A DNA stretch of 64,000 nt from Nautilus pompilius (taxonomy: Eukaryota > Mollusca > Cephalopoda > Nautilida > Nautilidae), in contig JACATO010000067.1 of assembly GCA_018389105.1 (NCBI GenBank), positions 372,001-436,000 on the forward strand, read 5' to 3'. The stretch's first letter is position 1, and each line of letters begins with the position of its first letter. The position numbers and the translations under genes are program-made. The notes under the pieces were generated by a model that saw only the letters and a list, made by a program, of their open reading frames with translations, made no database searches and had not been told where the DNA came from. Below, piece by piece: positions 44,201-56,800 of this stretch.

Positions 44201-44231
44201 AAAAGATTTCATTTGTCTTGACATTGTGTAA
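38300..44231. other. Long AT-rich stretch between convergent genes
   Basis: No coding exon, RNA gene or recognised transposon apart from the short dispersed repeat at 42.1 kb. It may be extended 3' UTR of the tyrosine-motif gene or intergenic DNA. Confidence 0.45.
42080..42130 (+). repeat. Dispersed repeat, copy related to 14945-14995
   Basis: It shares the TTGATAGGAxAGCxATGGCAT block with 14.95 kb. Nothing else is recognised in the surrounding AT-rich stretch. Confidence 0.4.
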
Positions 44232-44237
44232 TTTATT
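44232..44237 (-). terminator. Candidate polyadenylation signal for the tyrosine-motif gene
   Basis: AATAAA on the minus strand about 590 bp after the stop codon at 44828; the simplest 3' end for this gene. Confidence 0.35.
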
Positions 44238-44827
44238 TTTGTTTTCTATTCTTGCAGTAACCACCATCACCAAACTTTTCAGTTTACCCTACTGATGTGT
44301 ATATATATATATTTAGAATAGTGCCTACATATTACTTACATATGTAGCTACAACACATCATTACTACACAGCAGGGGAAAAACAACAGCAAACTGACAAC
44401 TCAGATTATAAAATGACTCTAAATTACATTGGTTTTCGGGAAAAACATTAATAATGGCAGTTGAGACTGGAATCTTTGAAAAAAATGTTTCTTGAATTTC
44501 ATGATTCCGGGTAAAGTTGATCTCTTGTCATTTTAAGTTCTGAGACTGTTACAGTTGTGCTGTGTGCAGGGATTCATTAGATTTCTCTCTGCGAGAAAGA
44601 TGGGGCTTTAAAGCAACAACAAGTTGACCAGTAGCTGTTGTTGAGAAGAATAGTATTGTCTCTTTGTAACTTTCTGAATTTTGGAACTGTATAACAAAAC
44701 TGCCTTTAAATGCTTGCGGACATGAGCAAATTTTGATTAATATATATATATATAACAAGAATATATGAAGCTGCTCTATGCAGTAATACTCTTTCTGCTT
44801 GATTTTTTTTTTTTTTTTCCCATGGAG

Positions 44828-47800
44828 TTAGACCAGTGTCAGGTGAGAATTGCTGAAGACCGGGGAAGAGATTTTTGTTGGAGGATAATTCAAAGAAGTG
44901 GGCTGGGAAGCATTAATGTACTCAGGGCAGTCAGATAACAGAACAGTGTTGTGGTCCTTGTTGATAAAGTTTCGATTTTTGTCAGCCCAAATGCGTAGCT
45001 TTGTTGGCGAAGCACAAGAGTTGTAAATCTGTGTTGAATCACAGAACCTATTGGCATTGTGGTCATCGTTGGTAGTGGGTTTCAACCATGCTCTGTCATC
45101 AGTGGAAGAATCCGTTTTGAACGTGATAGGTACTGAGGATTGTTTGCTTAACTCTCTTCCTTTAATGGGTGGATCTCGGGGTCTGTTGAGCAGGGTGCAG
45201 GAGGAACTTACCTGGGGAGTGACATAAATTTCACTACCGTCATCACTGTCAAAAGAAGAATTGGTACTGCAACTTGCAAGTTGTGCATAATGCAAACCTT
45301 GGAAATTTCGCCGTTGTCCAGAAGCTTTTGGTCTGGGGACTACAGATCCTTGAAGATTTGAAGAATCATTAACACTGTTGTCATTCTGTTTGGAATCTTT
45401 CACATCGCTCTTTTCTGGTGAAGAAACTTGAAAATTGAAGGTGCTAGTTTTGGGGCGTGCACCCCCTGTGGACTGCACAGGAGAGGGTAGATCTTGAGAG
45501 TCACAAATGAGTTCCAGATACTTGGGCGTTTCTAGTTTTGATGGTTCCATGTATCCAGATACACTTGATGAATCTGTAGCATTGGACAAAGAACGACTTC
45601 TACAGGAAAGCTGCTTGTCACCCAGTGATTTCTGCTGAGCAGATCCTTCATTATCTTCTTGTTTCTACAATAAAAGGGTTCAAGGTCAGTTTTAAGAACA
45701 CATTGTTATTACTTAAATTACTTAATTCATTAGCATATTATAAAATCAATAACAGAAATACTTAACAAATGCTTCAGTAGAGGTTATAAATTTACACAGC
45801 ACAAAATCAGATATATTAAATACAACATGATACTTCAGAGACTGATGGTAAAGAGCACAACAGAAAAAACGCCATTCCTGTAACAGTTTAAGTCGGGTCA
45901 TCAATCTTTTGTAAGAGTAAATTTATTTAGCGAAAGGAGCTGTGAAACTTCTGTTATGAAATCAAGATAGAATCCATCGCTTAAAAAAAAAACAAAAAAC
46001 AAAAAAATGTAGGTTTAAGAAAATTAATTAAATTATAGTTAAAAATATACCAATGTCTTTGCTGTAATTTTTTTCTTTTTTTTCTCTCTCAATTTAAAGT
46101 TTGTCACACTACAATTTTACTTCTTCTGGATAGAATTATCTGGCTCAAAATAATTTAATTTAGTTCACATTTAACTCTTTCATCAGAAGTTAGCCAATAT
46201 GAGGCAAAATAACACATTTTATACTGAAAGCTTCTGATTTTATGAACCTATATTTTAAAAATTAATTTTTCTTTTGGTCAGTCCAAGAGTACATCTTAAA
46301 GTTTTCATGACTTGTTTGATGGATCCCTGTGCTCTGAAGTTGAATGAAAATTGGTCCTATTTACGGATTGTTGAAGGGTATGAGTCAGTATGCAAAGAGT
46401 ATCCAAAATCCTGCCAACAGGTTGGTCCATGCTATAAAACAAAGCTGAGCTTAATGGTGGTTGAGTGCACCCACCGCTGGCAGCTATCTAGACTGCTAGA
46501 AGATGCATCCTTAGCAGTTTTCGAAGTAAGGTTTGATGATAACCATTTATGACTGCTAATGTAACTGTTGGTCTCCCTTAGTTCACTGACTGTAGTTTCC
46601 ACAGATATGGATCAGTCATACAAACAATTCAACCAGTCATGCTGATCCTGCTTGGCAGTTATTGCACATGGATGAAAACTGATTGTTGTCTTTCATCAGT
46701 GAATGGAAATGTCAGCTGCAATTTCATCTAGATGAGTACCACCTTTTCTTAACTCATTTTATTAATCTCTTAACATTTTTTCTGTTTGTTTGGATATTAT
46801 CTGGAGAATATGAAAACCAATCAGAACTGGTAATATGTGATTGCAATGCAGTCTACACATGTTGTTTTTCTTAAAACCAGCATCTAACAATAAGTGTCCA
46901 ACTTTGGGTGCACAGCAGATAGTTTTGATCATTTCAAAAGTCCATCACATCTAGTTTGGCCATAATTTTTGTTTTAGGAGCTGTGAAAAGACTGAAAAAT
47001 CAATGGCATTCAGTATATAACCTGCATATCATTTAGTAGGAAATTAAACTATGAGCCACAAAACTAAATTATTAACAAAGACAAGCATAACAGATTTAAA
47101 CCTGTTGAAAAGTACATCTCATAACAGTTAAATGCTACAATGCACACACACAAGTTTTGGCACACTTGAAAAATGTATCACCTACCTCACTTCCATTCTG
47201 TGATATCATCTTCATCTTTTCGTTTTCTTCGGTTCCTGAAGTGTTTAAACCATCCACTAGAGAAAAATATAAGGCAAAATAATTAGTAATGCTTGTTTCT
47301 ATGGTCTAAAATCTGAAAATAAAGCCATTCATTATTTACCTAAGGAGTATGGAAAAGTTACTGCAGATAAGAAATGATGGAACAAACAAAAACAAAAATC
47401 AACCAAAGATTAAATCAGTAGTTGATTACAAAGGAAACCTTACATTTATTTGTCAGAGTATCTCGATTAAAAGCTATATCATTTAAAACTCAGTATGTCA
47501 GATGAGGGATTTCTAGGAGTCTTAAAAACTGTGAAGAAAAGACTGGTCCCTCTTCAGTGTTCATTTCAAGCTCAGTGAAGACAACTTTTCTAAAACTTAT
47601 TGAGTTTCATTTGATTGCACATATTTCCAAAATGTTACTACTACTTCTATATCCTGGGGAAGGCAACCCTAGAACTGTGGATCCCAAGCTAGTTATAATA
47701 ATCGTTTATTAGTAAGGTAAAATGGTGAATGGCCAGGGACTAAGCAAGAAGGTGAGAGGAATTTGTATTTATAGTGGTAAAGTGTATGCCCATCTCAAAA

Positions 47801-50800
47801 AGTGACAACCTCAAAGTAGGTTAGCGACTCCCTGCTTAACCCTTCTTGGCTTGAGAGTCTGTCTGGATGGGGTGATATAACATTGTCTGACAAAGAGGAA
47901 TTGCCCAGCAGAAATGGCTCTAGAGTTGTTGGGGCCCTTAGAGGCTTGACTTTTATGACCTATAAGCAAGTCGAACATATATGATGTTGAATTCACTTTG
48001 TCCTTTCAATGAAACTGCGATGAAAGTATCTCAATACCATATAAGAATGGAAATTCCAACTAAAAGGTTCTAGAAGACCACAGCAGTGCTAGCAAGCAAC
48101 AGATTGAGAACCCCTGACATATGGCACGAATTGCAAATAATAACAAGCACCACAGGTGCATCATGGGCATCTTTAATAATTTTTAGGGAAATTAGATAAA
48201 AATGCAAACAATTCTTGAGATGCAAGAGTTGGAACCATGATTGTTTACTGTAAAAAGAGACATGGAAATTGACTCACTTTCTTGCAAAAACCTCACTCAC
48301 CCCCACCTGCAAAAAAAAAATTATTGCAAAATTTTGGGGCCCTAAAGTGTGGGAACACAAGCGATTGCCCTGTTTTCCATCTCATAAGGCTGCTACTGTA
48401 CCTAGCTTGCACACACAAAACAAATCATCAAAAAGTACAACAACTATTTCAGCCCTGGTGCAAGCACTTGAAATGAACCGAACATTAAATTTGAATACTT
48501 CAAAAACAAAAAGTAAAGTGGCACCCGATAGTGAAGGTTCTTTTGCAAGGCACTAATCCCAGACTAATCTCATCTCCCGTTACCCCTCAAAAAAGACTGT
48601 CCTATGAAGAAAATGAAGAGGTTAAGAAAATCCTGATCCAAAGCACTAGCATAAAATCTATACAAATACTCATCAAGAACGTATGAAATAAGGCATCCAA
48701 AAAATCCAGAAAGCACCTAAAACCATCAACTATTTTCTATCCAGATATGGAACCCTGACAAAAAGATATCTGCATGACTTCCATAACACTCCCACTAAAT
48801 ATGTCCACTAATGTGTGTGCAAAAAAGAAATTATAACATCAAGACCAATTGGTGGGAACACACTGGACCAGATTGTAGATGGAAAGGCACCTTTATTCCT
48901 TATGACTACCCAATATCTACAACAGAACATTCAATCACACACAAGTGACCAGAAATGAGTATTTTGGACAAGAAATAAAAGAAAGTGCAGATAATTAATG
49001 TTGCCTGATTCCAACGATACTAATAACCAGAAGACAGCAGCATAGATTAGAAACTATGACCTGCTAGCTGCTGAACTGAGAACCCCTCTGGAAATGCACA
49101 AGAACAGGGTCACTCCATTGATTATTGGCACAAATGGCTTAGTTAGAATCAGTCAGGGGAAGGAAGCATCACTGTCATGTGAGCAAGTTCTGATAATGAC
49201 AAAATCATGAAAATAACAATAAAGAACAGAAAACTTACTGCTAAAATTAAAACATTAAAGGTAACCAGAAGTAAAAAAAATTATACAGCAAGAAGTGAAT
49301 ACCAAAACATCAGAGTGAGAAAAAAAGAACACATCATTTAATCAGCCAGGTCGGCTCAATACAACAGGTTGTAGTCTACACCAACCATGCCCCAAAATGA
49401 ATTACTTCTATATTCATCAGCAACAAACTATTTTCTGATTTGCATGTGTGCCCTTTAAATAGCTACAACTTGTTACTTTCAGTGCTGTCACTGATTTCAG
49501 TTCGCACAAAGCATTCTCACATTTTAAGTGTTGTCCATAGCAAAGCTAAGAAAATAAAATCAGTTTAAAGTTGTCTATATAGACAAAACATTGTTCCTTT
49601 GTTTGTTCAGGGAAATTCGTGAATCCTGCTTTGGTCTAAGACAGGGGCCGGCAACTTTTTGGGGTCTGCGGGCCGGATAGCTATGCAGTGTATGATATAT
49701 ACTACTAATATACATTTAAGTACAGATTACATACATCGTATACATAAAAGAATATATACATTCTGTATTAATACTATAGCAAATTGTCTGGACTTCAGAC
49801 GGGTCTGTCCAGAAAGTTACTTTTCCCGTAGGTTTAAAGGAAAAACAACGAAGTTTATGTAATTTTAGGTAAAAAAAAGGTACCCTATTGTACTGCAAGA
49901 ATAGCAGGTTAAGGACTAATGCAATCAACGAAAAACACAACTTCCCTACCACAAACAAAATACTGATAGAATATGCAATTTTTTAATGAGACACCTGATT
50001 CTGTTTATTTTTCGATAATTTCTCAACATCAGGTGAAATAGTTGTCGATGACAGGAGCAAGACATCATCCAGGTGGTCATCGCGCAACCTTTAGTTCTTA
50101 TCTGATTTTTTGTGTATTTCATTTTCGAAAAAAGTTGTTCACAGGCGTAAGTACCTCCAAATAATGATGCCATCAACTGCGCATTATGCAATAAGCTTTT
50201 ATACTTTCCGCTGGGTAAAACATACTTTTTGTAGAAGTCAGCAAACTCAAGCTGATATTTTTCTGCCACTTTCTCCACATCTATGTCAAAAGGAGATCCA
50301 AATAGTTTAAATTGGTATTCATAGTGCTGGAAGTCAGCGAAATGGGAAGAAAACTCACTTCTCAAATCCTGAATAGACTTCACCAACATGTCTTGTAGTA
50401 TTTCTTCTTTGTGATTTTGTAGATTTGGAAAATGAGAGTAATTTCCTTCCTGAAGTTGTAATTCCCACAATTTAAGTTTTCTTTCAAAAGCTGTAATACG
50501 ACCAAACATCTCAAATATCAGCTTATTCTTCCCTTGAAGTTCGCGATTCAAAGAATTCATGTGGGTCATGATATCCACCAAAAATGCTAATTTGACAATC
50601 CACTGTGAATCCTGAAAGTATGAAGTATCTTGGCCTTTGCTCTCCAAAAATCTGGCAATCTCTTCCCTCAATACATAGACTCGTTCTAGCATTTTTCCGC
50701 GGTTAAGCCATCGGACGTTTGAGAAAAATGTAAGGTCGCCATACTCTGCTTCAATTTGTTTTAGGAATTCCTGAAACTGGCGATGATTTAGTCCTCTTGA

Positions 50801-53800
50801 CAGAATAAAATTCACTGTTTTTGCGACCACTGTCATAATCTCCTTAAAATTCAATGACTTGGCACATAATGCATCCTGATGGATGATGCAATGAAATTTG
50901 ATTAATTTGTGCTCAAGACCAAAGTGGTTTTGGAGTAATGTTACAAACCCCCTTTTCTCTCCGATCATCGCTGGAGCTCCATCTGTGGTTACTCCTATAA
51001 GCTTTGATAAATCAAGATTCGTTTTCATCATCCAGTTTATGACACTTTCAAAAATATCTGCTCCTATACTAGTGTCCTTCATTGGAATTAATTGTACGAA
51101 TTCTTCCACAATATCAAAAGCTGGTGTTACACCTCTCACAAATACAGCAAGTTGACAGGTATCCGTCATATCCGTGGCTTCATCGATAGCAATGGAAAAG
51201 TAATCCAGATTTTTTAAAATGCCGCCTAACCCATTTCTGACATTTGTTGCCATTTCTTCAATTCGCCTGGTTACTGATGCTGCCGATAAACTAATTGAAG
51301 AGAATAATTGCTTTTTTTCTGGACAAACATCAACTACCTTCAACATGCATTCTTTGAAGAACTCTCCATCAGTAAATGGTTTCATCCTTTCTGCTATTAG
51401 TTTCGACACCTCGTAGCTAGCCAGTGTGTTCCTGTATGTTTCTGTAACCTTTCTAGTGAAAAAGGATGACTGCTTTGTAAGATGGTTTCTCAGCCATTCA
51501 ACTTCCTCTTCTTGTGCTTTCCCAGTGAACGGGTTTGATAATGCCGTTTAATGTTTGAAACTTTCTTCACAGTAACGGTTTCTTGACAAATTAGGCAAAC
51601 ACATTTTCTTAGGTGCTCAATGAAAAAGTAGCTTAGAGTCCATTCTTCGTTAAAAATGTGGCACTCAAAATCAACTTTCCTTTTCTTAGTTTCCATGGAC
51701 TTGTATTTATTCAGACAAAACAGAATGCTGGAAAGGAAAGCAAAAAATAGATAACTGAGAATGAAAGAGTTCAAATGAAGATACAATTAATCTGATAAAA
51801 TAATACGATAATTGTGAATAAAATGTGATCAAACCACGCTATCCGATGAGTTCTTTTACTAGGTCAGGCTAACCATTTGGCTTTTTGAAAAACTAATGCT
51901 GCGCTAATTGTTGTAACAGTTACCAATTTATATAAATACTCAAATAAACAGCAATTATGTTGAATCCAACTACTAAACGGGGTGTTATCACTAGAAAGTA
52001 AACTCAAATGAGCAACTTTGAGTAGGACAAAAAAAAAATTTACCAAGAAAATCGTTAAACACCGAAATAGCGAGAAGGTGAAATCTGCGAGTACACCCGC
52101 ACAGATGCAATGATAACAGGCGATCCAGTGAGCTAGTATAGAACGCGTTCGTACATCCTTGCCATAGACATCCAATCAGCTCTGGATGCCACGGTAGTGA
52201 GATGGCAGGCGTGTGCATGCGTAGCACGGGAGTACTCACATTAGTCAGAGTAGGGCAGGTGAGCGGACACACGAAGGAGCTTGGGTGTGTGTTTGTTGAG
52301 CAAGCAACGAGGCGCACGCAATAAAGACATTAAAGTCCGCGTGTTAGGTTGGCAGGCCAGACGCTAGCCCTTTGCGGGCCGGGGGGGTTGCCGACCCCTG
52401 GTCTAAAAGATTTCAAAAGTAACTTTTTCCACCCACTGATTTGGGATGCTGCTGCTGCTCTCCTAAATAAATTTTAAAACACTTAGCTTACATTTTCTTC
52501 ATTGCACTTCAGACATCTTTCAAATTCTTTTGCATTAATATATCTTTAAGAATCATTTACAGAAGTATGTAGAATTATACACTACTGTCATGAAAAGCAC
52601 TGCATTTTGTTTTCTGGGTTATAAAGAAATAAAACAAAACATTTCAGATACAGTGTGCTGTTGATTTACCGTGCTCCAATTTAGTGTCAGATGCAGCATG
52701 GTCCCCAAACGTTTAGTATAATTGTGTCATATTTCTAAAAAGAAACACAATCTTGTCTTACTTTCTTTTTTTTTTTTTTTTTAGATATTCTGGATTATTT
52801 CACAGATTACATTTTCATAGCAAGATTTTTTTTTAAAAAAAATACACAAATAGAAACTACATTTAAATGCTCTATTCATATCAGAAGTCTTCCATTTAAA
52901 GATGATGAAAAATGAATTTAACTGATATATTCTCATGTTATTGAAGTTCAATGGCATGTATCAGAAATCTAGAAACCTTGCAGCTCTGTTGTAATACTTG
53001 GTTCCTAATTATAGTTTCAATTTTGTTTGTATAAACTATAATCATTTAACTGTAAATATTCTTTTTTTTTGGAGGGGGCTAAAAGAAATTTTTGTGACAT
53101 ATGTTAATTTATTTAATTCATTTACTTTTCAATTAATAGAGTAGATATTGCATGTTTGATAAATTCAAAAATTTAAAGATTTCTATTTAAAAATGTTCAG
53201 CAATGCCTGATTACCTGTGTGAACGCTTAGCAGAATTTACTTGTGTTCAGTAATGGGCTTGACGAGAGGTTGGTCTCTGTCCAACACATTGAATGACTCT
53301 GTTGACTGTCATGCTGCCAGAGCTCACTGAGCAATGGCATTGTGTATTTGTTAACATGCAGAAAAAAATGAGTCTGGAAACTGAAATAGTGGAAAAATTT
53401 GCATCTGAACTGATGAATATAAACACTTATGTTAAATGGAAGCTGCTTTGTTTAACTATGCGGTATGTATTATTTTCATTTATTTTTGTGTTATTGCTAA
53501 AAAAAATGATTAAAAATCCATAATGTTTCTAAAATTCTAATGCAAAGAAGTTGCTCTTAAGAAACATTTTTAAAAAACTTTTAAGCCCTGCAAAAATGCA
53601 AGTAAGTCAGCATCAGGCTCCAAATGACATCAGAAAACCAAGAATCCATCATCAGTAATGTACAAAGATACACCCACTGCCTTTAACTTTAGAGGGAAAC
53701 AGGTGGGGAGGCTATCATAGATACTTTATTTGAAAAGCAGGAAAATTCAGAGTTGAAAAACATTCCTTGTGTGGAAAGTTGGTTAAAAATAAAAGAAAAA

Positions 53801-56800
53801 AAAGACAGAGTTCTTCTCAACAATAACCTGTGATGATGGCAACAAAGGTTTCCAGTAAATTCATTAGTTAGTTTTATTATTACTAATAAGATAATTCACC
53901 CATTAACTTCTGTAAAACAAAACCATACTGCTGCAAAGATGAAAAAAGTAAACTGACACAATTTAGATCAACATCAAACCCTGAACATGGAATGTTCACT
54001 ATACAGTAGGATATACCAGTTCCTCCAGATACACTTAATAGTTAGCATGGTCTAACAATCTCAAAATTACATTTATTTTAGTTATCACATCCACTATACT
54101 GGATGTGAGCAACAACAAAAAAAACAAACAAGAAAATCTCTTGGCTCACTACAGATGATGCAAATTTCTCTGGCTACAACCCATGTCCAGTGTTGCATTA
54201 AGTCTTCTATATGCAGGACGAACAGAAGTACTACATACATCACTAACTCATGATTTTTCAAACATGTGTTCTAGAAATGTATGGACATTGTACAATAAAA
54301 GATTTTTTTTTTTTTTTTAAACATTAGGAAAAAAATGTTTTTTTTTAAAATGTGCACAATTTCAAACTGCTTTCAGAACTAGTGCTGTGGTAAAATATAA
54401 AGTTATTTAAAAATGGTTTTAATCCTTTTGACAAACCAAAATATAAGGAACACTTGGCTAACATTAAAGAACCGATTAAGGCTGTTGGTAAAGGATTTTG
54501 TTTTATTCCATAACCAAAAACTGTTGTTGTTGTAGAATCATTCATTTCAAAGGGATTTCAGTAAATTTAAACTTTTAATACTTTTTAAACACTTATGGGC
54601 AGTGCCATAGCCCTCATGTTGAGAAGACCACAAGCAACTCTTCAGGCATCATGCACAGTGCTGACTGGAATAACTGGCTGAGTGTCATAATTATGAATAG
54701 TGCTAAGAGCAGCTAGCTGGTTGTGCTGCTTAATGCTGAATGGAGTAATTGGCTATGCATTATTGTTGTGCAATGTTGTAATATGAATGATACATGACTC
54801 ATATCTCTTATTTAAAACAGCTTAAAAATAAGACTGGTGGTTTCCAAATTAATTACCTTTTATACAGGCCCGGCGGGAGAAACAAATTCCTGGATGGGCA
54901 TTAAATTTTCTTTGGGTGGGGGCACAATGATTTTTTAACACAACATAAGAAAATCATAATAGCAAGAACAGGGGCCAGAACTCAAACTGTTACCGCAGTA
55001 GGTCTGACGCAATCAAGCCTCGCTCCCATTGGCTAATGCCAATGGGGCCTGCAACTAAAAGACCCAGACCATGATCCCCTGTGGTAGCATGCCACAAGGA
55101 CTGGACAGTGACTTCCCACAGATGCTAGGCCAACTTGGGCACCAACAAATTGGTGCAGGGGCTATAGGCCCAATGAGAGATTTACGAGGGTGGGCCAGGC
55201 CCGGCCGCTTTGCATAAAATGAGGGGGTTGTTACATTGAGGGTGGGCACAGCTAACTCAGTGGGCGGGCCCGAACCCACAATGCCCACCCATGCCACTGG
55301 GGCTGCTTTTATATACATTAGATAATTTATGATTGCTTATCTTAGCATTAAAATTGAACATATTGTTAAGAACGGAGACCAGTTTTCCCTCAATGGAAAT
55401 TATATAATAATAATTTATACTGGATAAGGTATACAATATACTAAAAAAAAAAAGAAAAAGAAAAGAAATTAAATATACTGTTCAGTTTACTGCTATCAAT
55501 ATTTAAGAATTAGAGTAAATGTGCAATGTATTTTGTAAAATAGTACTGTATATAGACAGACACGTTTTAAGAATTTCAGATTTTTCAGGACATGATATTA
55601 TGCATCATAGCTGTCAATTATCGTGTAATTTTCTGCTCTTTATTATTTGTTGTGCGAGATGACCATCAGTGTACATTTACAAAAGTGGAGATCTTCAATT
55701 ATAAAAAAAAATTTTGTTTGACCAAATAAGAAGTTTCCCCCTAACCTAAAATGTCCTTTTCTTTCATGGTTTCTCACATGTTTTTCATAGCATTTAGTTT
55801 GTAATACTTTAGTTTAAAAAGAATCAACAAACAAACAAACTTTATTTTTGTAGCATTTGATAGTTATACATCCATATAACAATAAGACTTTCTCAGTTGT
55901 AAAAGAAACAGTCAGCAACACTACTGCACTCTTGAAAAAAAGGAATGAAAGAGAAAGAATTGTTTCCTAAAATTTCAGTGGTTTTAAAAGAATCTTCATT
56001 GACTGTCAATAACTGAGAAAACATTGTCACAATACAATGCTGTAGAAGCTAACATGCCGAACCTGGCTCATTCTAGTTTTGGGAAGAGGCCATCTTCTTA
56101 GCACCACATTGTAGAAATGTTTCTTTAATTACTTGAAGAGAGAAACCTTTTCAAATTCTTTATACCCATAAACTTTAAAATGCAAAAATTTTTCATCTTG
56201 CTCATATTCACTAAAAATAATTTGAATTCAAATAGATTTTCATGTACATCCAAAGAATTCCAAATTGGTAAAGCTGATATAGAATTATATTACTACAAGC
56301 CAATCAAAACAAATCAATTTTGATAAAGTTTAATTCAATTGTACACTAAAAAATTGGTGAGGCATCGAGAAAACAATAGTAAAATCAAATATATAAACAA
56401 AAAAGTGTAAACAAGAAATGTTTTATGTAAAAAATAAAAATTAAAGTAGAGGAGATGGGGCTAGATGTTGAAGCATCTAATATACAGATAAGCTATAATC
56501 AATGTCAAAGTACACGACACTAATTAGAAACTACTGGGGCTGTAAACTTGTCTTGGTTCCCACTAATTGCTACGGCTAAACAGTTCCTATGTTAATAAAA
56601 ATATGTGATGATAGAAATTGAGATCACAAGACTGCTGTGACAAGATTATAACTGATATGTTTCTTCATAGCATGTGGTATCATTATTTCATCAAGATGCA
56701 AACTAAAAGGCTGATACAAAAAAGAGAATACTGCAATATACACCAGGAAAAGTATAGATTACATGTAAATGTTTCCCTTTATCATTATTTTTTTTTTAAA

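Noticed and set aside
46274..46552. 92-residue plus-strand ORF
   Set aside because: No recognisable family; lies in a likely old repeat. I could not confirm a Tc1-like match that I considered.
48269..48556. 95-residue plus-strand ORF
   Set aside because: No family resemblance; possibly part of the decayed LINE but no motif supports it.
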